A program made the translations under genes and the position numbers. A model generated the notes under the pieces. The model saw nothing but the letters and a program-made list of their open reading frames with translations, ran no database searches and was not told the DNA's origin. A stretch of 42,040 bases of DNA from an uncultured Bacteroidales bacterium (GTDB lineage Bacteria; Bacteroidota; Bacteroidia; Bacteroidales; UBA932): NCBI GenBank assembly GCA_905234795.1, contig CAJOIQ010000030.1:1-42040 (forward strand). Direction: 5' to 3'. This document shows, piece by piece, positions 1-8,448 of the stretch. The first letter of the stretch is position 1. Each line of letters opens with the position of its first letter.

Positions 1-105
1 ACGATGTGGAGGCCCAAGTGCCAGCATTCTTCCATATGACGACTGCTTCCGTTCATGATTCTCAGGCGATGAAGGATATCCCGGTTGAGTCCGGAGCCTT
101 CTCTA
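1..105 (+). pseudogene. IS4-family transposase remnant (internal fragment)
   Basis: Reading from base 3, about 34 codons resemble the DDE core of Bacteroidetes IS4-type transposases: a VEAQVPAF stretch, then VHDSQAMKDIP and ESGAF. In intact enzymes, as I remember them, this is followed by an aromatic-FDRGY segment carrying a catalytic aspartate. Here the similarity stops at about base 104 and runs into a CTTTTC repeat. The 5' end lies outside the window. The remnant is thus cut off at its 3' side and cannot encode an active transposase. It marks the left border of the PUL as a former insertion site. The identification is from memory and not searched. Confidence 0.5.
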
Positions 106-107
106 AT

Positions 108-132
108 CTTTTCCTTTTCCTTTTCCTTTTTC
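108..132. repeat. Polypyrimidine hexamer repeat (CTTTTC, about 4 units)
   Basis: Four consecutive CTTTTC-like units form a pure pyrimidine tract directly after the point where transposase similarity ends. Such tracts can change unit number by slippage. No gene start lies close enough to suggest phase variation, so it may only be debris at a rearrangement joint. Confidence 0.7.
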
Positions 133-141
133 ATCCCAATC

Positions 142-171
142 AAGCAGGCGACTACGGAGCCTGCTTTTTTT
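142..171 (+). terminator. Intrinsic terminator upstream of the PUL
   Basis: AAGCAGGC (142-149) pairs perfectly with GCCTGCTT (159-166) around a 9-base loop, and the 3' arm runs into a seven-base T tract (165-171). It ends transcription arriving from the left and insulates the PUL promoter. Confidence 0.8.
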
Positions 172-187
172 GTTCGCCTCCGGCGTA

Positions 188-246
188 CAAGATGGCCCCG
201 GCACGGGGCCGTGTTTGCCGACAATGTCGGACAAACACCCATCTTG
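188..246. other. Perfect three-way-junction palindromic element
   Basis: An outer stem CAAGATGG/CCATCTTG (188-195 with 239-246) encloses two hairpins. The first is CCCCG-GCA-CGGGG (196-208). The second has GTGTTTG pairing with CAAACAC and CCGAC pairing with GTCGG (211-238), with one bulged A at 231. Only two bases (209-210) are unpaired at the junction. Nearly every base of a 59-base stretch is paired, far beyond chance. It is non-coding, lies between the terminator and the susC promoter, and could be a small structured RNA, a REP-like unit or an end of a lost mobile element. Confidence 0.7.
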
Positions 247-410
247 CACTTTGCCCTAAAACACTTTACTACATGTTGGCATGACAAGCTCCTCTATCAT
301 CTGATTATGCACTATCCTCCAACTTGACAACAATCCAATCTCCCGCCGCGTTGGCAATCATGTATTTCTCGAAAAAAATGCGTATTTTGTCAGAAGCTGT
401 TCATCGCTAA

Positions 411-444
411 ATGATACAATCTATACCACATATGATACGATGTA
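411..444. promoter_or_regulatory. Direct-repeat operator candidate for the PUL sensor/regulator
   Basis: ATGATACAATCTA (411-423) and ATGATACGATGTA (432-444) match at 11 of 13 positions, and their starts are 21 bases apart, two helical turns. AraC-type DNA-binding domains bind direct repeats on one helix face with about this spacing. The element lies roughly 30 bases upstream of the probable -33 box of susC. The regulator encoded at 12223-14829 has an AraC output domain and is the obvious candidate to bind here. That last step is inference. Confidence 0.55.
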
Positions 445-472
445 ACATTCGATGCAGGGATTGAAACATTTG

Positions 473-506
473 TTTCGTCCCACCAAGGGGGCTATAAATA
501 ACTTTG
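473..506 (+). promoter_or_regulatory. Bacteroidetes-type promoter of susC
   Basis: A TAACTTTG at 499-506 fits the TAnnTTTG -7 consensus. A TTTC at 473-476 (or TTTG at 469-472) stands where the -33 TTTG element is expected, 22-26 bases upstream. Transcription would start near 512, giving a leader of about 50 bases before the ATG at 561. Confidence 0.6.
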
Positions 507-560
507 TCAGCGGGAAACCACTCCCACGGCACGAAACTGTTTATAACCAATTTATATTAT

Positions 561-3500
561 ATGCATCGAATCAAATCTGTTCTGATTGCGGCCTTACTGC
601 TGGCAGGCTTCACGGCCTTTGCCCAGCAGGTGGAAGTTACCGGCGTGGTAACATCCAAGGCCGACGGCTACGGCGTCATTGGCGCCGCAGTCATGGAAAA
701 GGGTACCACCAACGGTACAACAACGGACTTTGACGGCAACTTCACCATCACGGTGAAAGAAGGAGCCGTCCTGGTCTTCTCCTCTATCGGTTACACCACG
801 CTGGAACTCCCCGCACAGGCCCAAATGGCCGTAGTGATGGATGAAGACTCCCAGCTTCTGAATGAAGTGGTGGTCACCGGTTATACCGTTCAGCGCAAGG
901 CCGACCTCACCGGCGCCATCTCCACCGTGAATACGGAAGACCTGGCCAAGCAGAACGAGAACAACCCCGTGAAAGCCCTCCAGGGACGTGTCCCGGGCAT
1001 GAACATCACGGCCGACGGTTCCCCTTCCGGTGCAGCCACCGTGCGCATCCGTGGTATCGGCACCCTGAACGACAACGACCCGCTGTACATCATCGACGGT
1101 GTACCAACCAAGGCCGGCATGCATGAACTCAACGGTAACGATATTGAGAGCATCCAGGTGCTGAAAGACGCCGCCTCCGCTTCCATTTACGGTAGCCGCG
1201 CCGCCAACGGTGTGATCATCATCACCACCAAGCGGGGCAAGGACGGCAAGGTAAAAGTGGACTTCGACGCCAGCGTCGCTGCACAAACCTACATGAACCG
1301 CATGCAGGTGCTCAACGCCGAGGAATTCGGCCGTGTGATGTGGCAGGGCTATGTGAATGACGGCCTGAACCCCAACATGAACGCCCTGGGTTATGTGTAC
1401 GACTGGGGCTACGATGCCAGCGGCAATCCGTCCCTGAACAGCGTGAAAATGAACAAATACCTGGATGCCGCCGGCAAAACGCCCGCCAGCGACACCGACT
1501 GGTTCAAGGAAACCACCCGCACCGGTATCGTCCAGCAGTACAACCTCTCGCTGAGCAACGGTTCCGAACGCGGAAACTCCTTCTTCTCCCTGGGTTACTA
1601 TAAGAACGACGGTATTATCAAATACTCCGACTTCTCCCGTCTGAGCGCCCGTATCAACACGGACTACAATCTCCTGAAAATTGGCGACCGTCACATTGTG
1701 ACCATCGGCGAACACTTCACCGTGAACCGCACCTCCGAAGTGCAGGCTCCCGGCGGATTCCTGGAGAACGTGCTCCAGTTCAACCCGTCCATCCCCGTTT
1801 ACACCACCGACGGTGAGTTCGCCGGTCCTGTAGGCGGCTACGCCGACCGCGAGAACCCCCTCGCCCGCCTCAAACGCAACTCCGACAACCGTTACTCCTA
1901 CTGGAGAATGTTTGGTGACGCTTTCCTGAACATCAACCCGTTCAAAGGCTTCAACATCAAGACCACCTTTGGTATCGACTATGCCCAGAAAGAGCAGCGC
2001 ATCTTCACCTATCCCGTAACGGAAGGTACCGTGGCCAACCCTACCAATGCCGTGGAAGGCAAGCAGGAGCACTGGCTCAAGTGGATGTGGAATGCCGTCG
2101 CTACCTATAATATGGAGATTGGCCGGCACCGCGCCGACTTCCTCCTGGGTACGGAAATCAACCGCGAGAAAGACACCTGGTTCAGCGGAAAGGCCTATGA
2201 CTTCGCCGTCCTGAATCCCGACTACATGTGGCCCAGTTCTGCCGTAGGTGAGGCTGAAGCATACGGCGGCGGCGGTGGCTTTACCCTGGTTTCCTTCTTC
2301 GGAAAGGCTAACTACAACTTCGCCGACCGCTACCTGGCCAGCGTGACCGTCCGTTACGACGGTTCCAGCCGCTTCGGCCGCAACAACCGCTTCGGTCTGT
2401 TCCCGTCCGTCTCCCTGGGTTGGAGAATTGACAAAGAATCCTTCATGGAAGACGCCACCTGGCTGGAAAACCTGAAAATCCGCGCCAGTTGGGGTCAGAC
2501 CGGTAACCAGGAAATCTCCAACATTGCCCGCTACACCCTGTACGAGAGTAACTACGGCGAGGCCGGCTTTGGCGGACAGAGCTACGGTACCAGCTACGAC
2601 ATTGAAGGCACCAACGGCGGCAAAACGCTGCCCAGCGGCTTCAAGCGCAACCAGCTTGGCAACGACAACCTGAAGTGGGAAACCACCACGCAGACCAACG
2701 TCGGTTTGGACTTTGCCCTGTTCAAGAGCGCCCTCTACGGTTCCTTCGAAGCCTACTACAAGAAGACCACCGACATTCTGGTGTACATGCCCGGTATCGG
2801 TGTTATGGGTGAAGGTGCTTCCCAGTGGATCAACGCCGGCGCCATGGACAACAAAGGTCTGGAATTCAACATTGGCTACCGCGGTGAGGTAGGCGACTTC
2901 CAGTACGACCTTGCCGGCAATATCGGCACCTATGACAATAAGGTGACCAAACTGCCCGACACCATTGCCGCTGCCGGTACCTTCGGCGGAAACGGCGTGG
3001 AGAGCGTTGTGGGCCACCCGATGGGTGCACAGGTAGGATATGTGTACGACGGCATCTTCAAGAGCCAGGAAGAAATTGACAATCACGCCCTTCAGAATGG
3101 CGCAGGACTAGGCCGCATCCGTTGGAAAGACCTCAACAGCGACGGCATCATCAACGAAAAGGACCAGAAGTGGATTTACTCCCCTGTCCCGGCCTTCACC
3201 TGGGGTCTGAATATCTACCTGCAGTACAAGAATTTTGACCTCACCATGTTCTGGCAGGGTGTCCAGGGCGTAGATGTAATCAGCGACTTCAAGAAGCAGA
3301 CCGACATCTGGAGCGGCCTGAACATCTCCAACCTGAACAAGGGCCGCCGCATCCTGGATGCCTGGAGCCCCTCCAACATGGCTTCCAACATCCCGGCCGT
3401 AAGCACCATGGACAACAACAACGAAAAGCGCGTGTCCTCCTACTTCGTGGAAGACGGCTCCTTTGCCAAACTGCGCAACATCCAGGTGGGCTACAACTTC

Positions 3501-3671
3501 TCCAAGCGCGTGTGCGAAACCCTGCACATGAGCCGCCTGAGAGTGTACGTATCGGCCCAGAACCTGCTCACCATCAGAAGCAGCAAGTTCACCGGCGTAG
3601 ATCCCGAGAACCCGAACTTCGGCTATCCTATCCCCACCAACGTGACGATGGGTCTCAATGTTTCCTTCTAA
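561..3671 (+). CDS. susC: SusC-like TonB-dependent outer-membrane oligosaccharide transporter
   Basis: A 1036-residue TonB-dependent receptor of the SusC family, expected to form the outer-membrane barrel that imports oligosaccharides delivered by its SusD partner. Visible in order: a signal peptide (about 1-21, ending AFA), a carboxypeptidase-D-regulatory-like domain (about 24-95), a TonB-box-like NEVVVTGY (101-108), the plug domain with LQGRVPGM and DPLYIIDGVP, and a long beta-barrel closing with a typical C-terminal NVTMGLNVSF. I chose the ATG at 561 over an upstream in-frame start near 504 because it begins directly with a signal peptide, and because the earlier codon lies on the -7 promoter element. 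It is the first gene of the fructan PUL; susD starts 13 bases after its stop. The substrate is inferred from the downstream GH32 enzymes. Confidence 0.95.
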   Translation: MHRIKSVLIAALLLAGFTAFAQQVEVTGVVTSKADGYGVIGAAVMEKGTTNGTTTDFDGNFTITVKEGAVLVFSSIGYTTLELPAQAQMAVVMDEDSQLLNEVVVTGYTVQRKADLTGAISTVNTEDLAKQNENNPVKALQGRVPGMNITADGSPSGAATVRIRGIGTLNDNDPLYIIDGVPTKAGMHELNGNDIESIQVLKDAASASIYGSRAANGVIIITTKRGKDGKVKVDFDASVAAQTYMNRMQVLNAEEFGRVMWQGYVNDGLNPNMNALGYVYDWGYDASGNPSLNSVKMNKYLDAAGKTPASDTDWFKETTRTGIVQQYNLSLSNGSERGNSFFSLGYYKNDGIIKYSDFSRLSARINTDYNLLKIGDRHIVTIGEHFTVNRTSEVQAPGGFLENVLQFNPSIPVYTTDGEFAGPVGGYADRENPLARLKRNSDNRYSYWRMFGDAFLNINPFKGFNIKTTFGIDYAQKEQRIFTYPVTEGTVANPTNAVEGKQEHWLKWMWNAVATYNMEIGRHRADFLLGTEINREKDTWFSGKAYDFAVLNPDYMWPSSAVGEAEAYGGGGGFTLVSFFGKANYNFADRYLASVTVRYDGSSRFGRNNRFGLFPSVSLGWRIDKESFMEDATWLENLKIRASWGQTGNQEISNIARYTLYESNYGEAGFGGQSYGTSYDIEGTNGGKTLPSGFKRNQLGNDNLKWETTTQTNVGLDFALFKSALYGSFEAYYKKTTDILVYMPGIGVMGEGASQWINAGAMDNKGLEFNIGYRGEVGDFQYDLAGNIGTYDNKVTKLPDTIAAAGTFGGNGVESVVGHPMGAQVGYVYDGIFKSQEEIDNHALQNGAGLGRIRWKDLNSDGIINEKDQKWIYSPVPAFTWGLNIYLQYKNFDLTMFWQGVQGVDVISDFKKQTDIWSGLNISNLNKGRRILDAWSPSNMASNIPAVSTMDNNNEKRVSSYFVEDGSFAKLRNIQVGYNFSKRVCETLHMSRLRVYVSAQNLLTIRSSKFTGVDPENPNFGYPIPTNVTMGLNVSF

Positions 3672-3684
3672 TGCACTATCGACT

Positions 3685-5409
3685 ATGAGAAAGTATATTT
3701 CCATCCTATATTTGGGCCTGGCTTGCTGCATGGTTCTCTCCTGCAACAAAATGCTCTCCGAGCAGGTTCCCCAGGCAACGCTGAGCGATGAGCAGGTAAA
3801 AGACCCTGCCAATGCGGAAGGCATGGTGATAGCCGCCTACGCCGTCTTCACCTCGGCCGAGGATATCAACTCCTCCTTCTCCATGTGGAACTTCGACGTG
3901 CGCTCCGATGACGCTTACAAGGGCGGCAACGGCACCAGCGACGGCGACGTCTTCCACCAGCTGGAAATCCAGCAGGGTGTCCTTACCACCAACTGGAACA
4001 TCAACGACATGTGGGTCCGCCTGTACAACGCTCTTTCCCGCGTAAACAGCGCCATCGCCCTCCTGAACGAGTGCGACGACAGTTTCGCGATGAAGCAGCA
4101 GCGCCTGGCAGAGATGAAATTCCTTCGCGGTTACGGTCACTTCCTTCTCAAGCGCCTGTACAAGAATATCCCGTTCGTGACCAACCCCAGCCTCACTTAT
4201 GATGAGTACAACACCCTGTCCAACACCGCCTATACCAACGACGAGGGCTGGCAACTGATTATTGACGATGTGAAAGCCGCCTACGACGTGCTGCCGGAAG
4301 TCCAGGCCGAAAAAGGCCGTCCTACCAAGGCCGCTGCCGCCGCTTTCCTTGCCAAGCTATACCTGTACAAGGCTTATCGCCAGGACGATGCCACGTCCAA
4401 CAAGGTTACTTCCATTGACACGGAAGACCTGAACAAAGTGATTGAATACACCAATCCTTCCCTCTACGCCAACTTCGGCCTGGAAGAGGATATCCACAAC
4501 AACTTCCGTCCGGAGGAGATGTACGAGAACGGCAAAGAGAGCATCTGGGCCATCCAGTACTCCCGCAACGACGGCTCCACCTACGGCAACCTGAACTGGA
4601 GCTACGGCCTCATCGGTCCCAGCATCGACAATGTTACCGACGGCGCCTGCGACTTCTACAAACCCAGCCAGAACCTGGTGAACGCCTTCCGTACCGGTGC
4701 CGACGGCCTGCCGCTCCTGGACACCTTCAACGAGAAGAATTACACCTTCGCCGACAACGCAGACCCGCGTCTGTTCCTCACCGTGGGCATGCCCGGTCTC
4801 CCTTATCTGTTCAACAAAAACTTCATCCAGGACGAGACCAAGCAGTGGAGCCGCGGTAACGGCCTGTACGGCTACTACATCAGCCTCAAACAGAACGTAG
4901 ATCCCGCCCTTGTGGGTGAATACCTCATCAAGGGTTCCTACTGGGCCTCTTCCATGAACCGCATCGTCTTCCGCTACGCCGACGTTCTTCTGGAGCGCGC
5001 CGAAGCCTATGCCCAGCTGGGTGAAAGCGAGAAAGCCATCGAACTGGTGAACCAGATTCGCAAACGCGCAGCCGGTTCCATCCAGATGTTCTCCGACTAT
5101 CCCACCCGTTACGGGGTAAAGATTTATGCCACCCAGTATAACGGAAGCTATGACAAGAATGCCGCCATCAAGATTGTGAAGATGGAACGCCGCCTGGAAA
5201 TGGGTATGGAGTGCGAACGTTTCTTCGACCTGGTCCGCTGGGGCGAAGCCGCTACTGTCCTGAACAAATACTTCGCAGAGGAGGCTTCCAGCTGCACCAT
5301 TTACAGGGACGCCCACTTCACGGCCGACAAGGACGAATATCTTCCGATCCCGGCCTCGCAGCTCGCCGCTTCCAACGGCCACTATACGCAGAACATCGGC
5401 AACTGGTGA
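3685..5409 (+). CDS. susD: SusD-like surface glycan-binding lipoprotein
   Basis: A 574-residue SusD/RagB-family lipoprotein that should cap the SusC barrel on the cell surface and bind fructan oligosaccharides. It has a type II signal peptide with VLSC lipobox (lipidated Cys20), the SusD N-terminal pattern with LYNALSRVNSAI and LAEMKFLRGYGHFLLKRLY, a TPR-like region, and the family's C-terminal MERRLEMGMECERFFDLVRWG signature region followed by YLPIP. The start at ATG 3685 is preferred to an in-frame ATG at 3658 that lies inside susC, because it begins the signal peptide. SusC/SusD pairs work as one complex and the two genes are nearly contiguous, so they are co-transcribed. Confidence 0.95.
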   Translation: MRKYISILYLGLACCMVLSCNKMLSEQVPQATLSDEQVKDPANAEGMVIAAYAVFTSAEDINSSFSMWNFDVRSDDAYKGGNGTSDGDVFHQLEIQQGVLTTNWNINDMWVRLYNALSRVNSAIALLNECDDSFAMKQQRLAEMKFLRGYGHFLLKRLYKNIPFVTNPSLTYDEYNTLSNTAYTNDEGWQLIIDDVKAAYDVLPEVQAEKGRPTKAAAAAFLAKLYLYKAYRQDDATSNKVTSIDTEDLNKVIEYTNPSLYANFGLEEDIHNNFRPEEMYENGKESIWAIQYSRNDGSTYGNLNWSYGLIGPSIDNVTDGACDFYKPSQNLVNAFRTGADGLPLLDTFNEKNYTFADNADPRLFLTVGMPGLPYLFNKNFIQDETKQWSRGNGLYGYYISLKQNVDPALVGEYLIKGSYWASSMNRIVFRYADVLLERAEAYAQLGESEKAIELVNQIRKRAAGSIQMFSDYPTRYGVKIYATQYNGSYDKNAAIKIVKMERRLEMGMECERFFDLVRWGEAATVLNKYFAEEASSCTIYRDAHFTADKDEYLPIPASQLAASNGHYTQNIGNW

Positions 5410-5424
5410 TAATCAATGCATACC

Positions 5425-6813
5425 ATGAAACATAAATTATTCTATATTGCAGCTGCCTTGCTTTGCCTTGCCGGCTGCGCCAAGAAAACCGTGAGCGACC
5501 TCAAATTGAGCGGCGACTGCCTGGTCCAGTCCATCTCGCTGGACAACTTCGCCGGAATTGTGGATCTGCCCACCCGCACCATTGTAGTACGTCTTCCGGA
5601 AGTCTACGCCACTTCCGAGATGACCATCACGGAACTCACCCTGTCCAAAGACGCGACCAGCAACGTCGCCAAGGGCCAGGTACTGAATATGGACGCCCCC
5701 AAAGGCATCCATGTAACCAACGGAGATGCCTCTATCGACTGGACGCTGAGCGTCCTGCACGACGAAGCCCGCATCCTGCACTTTGTCCTGAACGACATTT
5801 ATACTGGCACCATCGACCAGGAGAACAAGACCATCCAGGCCTTCGTACCCAAGTCTGAAGGCATCAACGCACTGGTTCCTACCATCGTTATCAGCCAGAA
5901 CGCCACCATTACTCCGCTTTCCGGCGTACCGCAGGACTTCACCGAGCCCGTACAGTACACAGTGACCAACAACTCCGCCAAGAGCGTGTACACGGTGAAT
6001 GTGGTTGCCATTGACAAGCCCAAGGCCCTGTTCATCGGCGCTGCCGCCAACATGAACGAGCTGGATCCCGAAGCCAAGACTGCCTGTGAATGGATGCTTT
6101 CCAATGTACCCGGTGCCCTGTACACCAGCTTCGCCGACCTCCAGGCCGGCACGGTTGAGCTGGATGAGTGCAAGATCATCTGGTGGCACTTCCACATGGA
6201 CGGCGGTGTAGACGGTCACGACAACTTTGTCGCCAAGGCTCCGTATGCCCTGGAAGCCGTGAACCAGCTCCGCGCCTACTACGAGAACGGCGGTGCCTTC
6301 CTGCTCACCCGCTACGCGACCAACCTTCCTTCCTTCATCGGCACAACCGGTGACGACGAGTGGACCACCCCGAACAACTGCTGGGGCCAGAACGAAGACA
6401 GCGCCGAGCGCTGCTGGGGTCCTTGGGACTTCAATATCTTCGGCGGCCAGAACGAGCATCCGCTCTATGCAGGCCTCATCGCCGGCGACGATCCGAACAA
6501 GGTCTATTGCACCGACAACGGCTACCACATCACCAACTCTACGGCCCAGTACCACATCGGTACCGACTGGGGCGGCTATGACGACCACGCAGCCTGGGAG
6601 ACCCGCACCGGCGGCAAGATCCTGGGTGTGGGCGGCGACGGCGCTGTCGTGGCCTGGGAGTACCCTGCCAAGGACGGCAAGGGCGGTATCATCTGCATCG
6701 GCTCCGGCTGCTACGACTGGTATTCCTACATGTTCGAGCCCGAATATGAGGAGCACTTCCACAAAAACATCGCCACCATGACGCAGAACGCTATCAACTA
6801 CCTGACCAAGTAA
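5425..6813 (+). CDS. DUF4960-like surface lipoprotein, probable fructan-binding protein
   Basis: A 462-residue lipoprotein (CLAGC lipobox, Cys18) third in the PUL, the place of the surface glycan-binding protein. The N-terminal half carries repeated beta-sandwich-like segments (TITELTLSKDA, TPLSGVPQDFTEPVQYTVTN) of the kind that serve as spacers in such proteins. The C-terminal half, from KALFIGAAANMNELD, resembles a flavodoxin/amidotransferase-like fold rich in Trp, Gly and His. I recall the levan-binding protein BT1761 of B. thetaiotaomicron having this layout and position, with the domain called DUF4960. No catalytic triad is evident, so it probably binds rather than cuts. An in-frame ATG at 5416 is an alternative start. 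Function by position is inference. Confidence 0.75.
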   Translation: MKHKLFYIAAALLCLAGCAKKTVSDLKLSGDCLVQSISLDNFAGIVDLPTRTIVVRLPEVYATSEMTITELTLSKDATSNVAKGQVLNMDAPKGIHVTNGDASIDWTLSVLHDEARILHFVLNDIYTGTIDQENKTIQAFVPKSEGINALVPTIVISQNATITPLSGVPQDFTEPVQYTVTNNSAKSVYTVNVVAIDKPKALFIGAAANMNELDPEAKTACEWMLSNVPGALYTSFADLQAGTVELDECKIIWWHFHMDGGVDGHDNFVAKAPYALEAVNQLRAYYENGGAFLLTRYATNLPSFIGTTGDDEWTTPNNCWGQNEDSAERCWGPWDFNIFGGQNEHPLYAGLIAGDDPNKVYCTDNGYHITNSTAQYHIGTDWGGYDDHAAWETRTGGKILGVGGDGAVVAWEYPAKDGKGGIICIGSGCYDWYSYMFEPEYEEHFHKNIATMTQNAINYLTK

Positions 6814-6818
6814 AAGTT

Positions 6819-8420
6819 ATGAAAACATTTTTCAATTATATCACTTTAGCCTGCGTGGCCGTTGCGGCCACCCTGGCTTGCGCCAAGGAAAACTACGGTG
6901 ATGCGCCCAAAGCCTGGGACGAGACCGGCGAGTACTTCGCATCGGCCGATGAAAAAGGCTTCAGCACTTACTATACCCCGGCTATCGGCCGCGTAGGCGA
7001 CCCCATGCCTTTCTATGACACCAAGGCCGGCGAATTCAAAGTGCTGTATCTGCAGGAGTTCGACAACAACGCCACCTATAACTTCCACCCCATCTGGGGC
7101 GTGAGCACCAAGGATGGTGCCTCCTACACCTCCCTGGGCGAAGTCCTTCCCTTCGGCGCTTCCATCTGGGAGCAGGACGCCGCCATTGGCACTGGCTGCT
7201 GCATTTACAACGATGCCGACCAGCAGTACTACATGTATTACACCGGCCACAACGGCAACTGCACCAACCGTGAAGTAGTGCTGCGCGCCACCTCCCCGGA
7301 CTTCAAGACCTGGACCAAGGATTACCTCTGGGCCCTGAAGGGCGACGACTTTGGCTTTGCCAAGGACGACTTCCGCGATCCGCAGATTTTCAAGGCCGAC
7401 GACGGCAAATGGCACATGGTTATTTCCAGTAACCTGCGCTTCGCCGACTTCGTTTCCAACGACCTGAAAGACTGGACCCTTGTGGGCGGCTTTAACATGG
7501 TTTGGGACCGCATGTGCGAATGCCCGGACGTGTTCAAGATGGGCGACTGGTGGTACTTCATCTACAGTGAAGGCTACCGCGCTCCCTGGAGCCGCAAGGT
7601 TAAATACATGATGGCCGACTCCTGGGAAGGCCTGAAGAACTGCTTTGGCGATCCGGGCGCCCACTGGCCGCAGGATATGCGCGAGGGCGTGCTGGACAGC
7701 CGCGCATTCTATGCGGGCAAAACCGCATCGGACGGCGAAGACCGTTATATCTGGGGCTGGTGCCCTACCCGTACCGGTGCCACCATCTTTGACCGGAACG
7801 TCAATGTAGGCGCCGCCAGCGAACCCAACTGGTCCGGAGCCCTTGTCTGCCACAAGATTCTCCAGAAGGCAGACGGCACCCTCACCCTGGGTGAAGTGCC
7901 CGCAATCGCCGACAAGTACAACCAGGCCAAGACGCTGAAAGTGATGGCTTCCAATGGCTTCACGCCCGCCAATGGCACGGACGGCAAACTTTCCGGTGAC
8001 AATGCCTATGTGCTGTATAACCGTCTGGGCGCCCACAACCACATTGCCTTCACGGTGACCACATCCAACAAATGGGACAAGTTCGGCATCTCCCTGGTAC
8101 GCGGAACCGACTCCAAGAAGTACTACACTATGGTGCTCAATCCCGAATGGGATGAGGCGGTTGCCCGCAAGGTGAACTTCGAGGAAGAAGGCGAAGAAGG
8201 CAAAGGCTTCATTGAAGGCATCGACGGCTACATCTTCGCCCGCCCGGAAGACAATGTCTATAACATCGACATTTACACCGACAACTCCGTAGTTGTTATG
8301 TACATCAACGATGTATGCGCCTATACCCAGCGTATTTACGGCATCCAGAAAAACTGTTGGAGCATCAATAACTACGGTGGGAACATTACGGTATCCGATT
8401 TGGCCGTTACCCAGTATTAA
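6819..8420 (+). CDS. Surface GH32-family lipoprotein (putative endo-fructanase), atypical nucleophile motif
   Basis: A 533-residue lipoprotein (TLAC lipobox, Cys21) with the five-bladed propeller motifs of glycoside hydrolase family 32. The usual WMNDPNG motif is replaced by RVGDPMPFYD, with D61 as the likely nucleophile. The transition-state motif FRDPQIF (R186, D187) and the acid/base motif ECPDVF (E234) are intact. The C-terminal part from about residue 385 (NAYVLYNRL) forms the expected beta-sandwich. Lipidation and position match the surface endo-levanase BT1760 in the B. thetaiotaomicron levan locus, suggesting endo-cleavage of fructan before import. Because the first motif is unusual, specificity could differ (another fructan linkage or a fructosylated glycan). 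The gene lies 5 bases after its neighbour, in the same operon. Confidence 0.8.
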   Translation: MKTFFNYITLACVAVAATLACAKENYGDAPKAWDETGEYFASADEKGFSTYYTPAIGRVGDPMPFYDTKAGEFKVLYLQEFDNNATYNFHPIWGVSTKDGASYTSLGEVLPFGASIWEQDAAIGTGCCIYNDADQQYYMYYTGHNGNCTNREVVLRATSPDFKTWTKDYLWALKGDDFGFAKDDFRDPQIFKADDGKWHMVISSNLRFADFVSNDLKDWTLVGGFNMVWDRMCECPDVFKMGDWWYFIYSEGYRAPWSRKVKYMMADSWEGLKNCFGDPGAHWPQDMREGVLDSRAFYAGKTASDGEDRYIWGWCPTRTGATIFDRNVNVGAASEPNWSGALVCHKILQKADGTLTLGEVPAIADKYNQAKTLKVMASNGFTPANGTDGKLSGDNAYVLYNRLGAHNHIAFTVTTSNKWDKFGISLVRGTDSKKYYTMVLNPEWDEAVARKVNFEEEGEEGKGFIEGIDGYIFARPEDNVYNIDIYTDNSVVVMYINDVCAYTQRIYGIQKNCWSINNYGGNITVSDLAVTQY

Positions 8421-8437
8421 TTCCTGAGTATTTTAGC

Positions 8438-8445
8438 TATCTTTG
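8438..8445 (+). promoter_or_regulatory. Possible internal -7 promoter element before the second GH32 gene
   Basis: TATCTTTG matches TAnnTTTG exactly and ends 3 bases before the ATG at 8449. If used, transcripts of the downstream enzyme, permease and kinase would be almost leaderless. The short distance and the lack of a clear -33 TTTG make this tentative. Confidence 0.3.
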
Positions 8446-8448
8446 AGC

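Noticed and set aside
6..284. A 92-codon gene at the left edge
   Set aside because: Its first third is the transposase remnant and the rest runs through the CTTTTC repeat, the terminator and the three-way junction, so it is not one protein.
594..3086. An 830-codon open frame on the minus strand inside susC
   Set aside because: It is a shadow of the GC-rich susC reading frame: low-complexity Val/Gly/His-rich protein with no signal or domain, no promoter and no neighbours. Similar antisense frames over typA (22594-24552), pheT (30715-33057) and thrS (38657-40207) were dismissed for the same reason.
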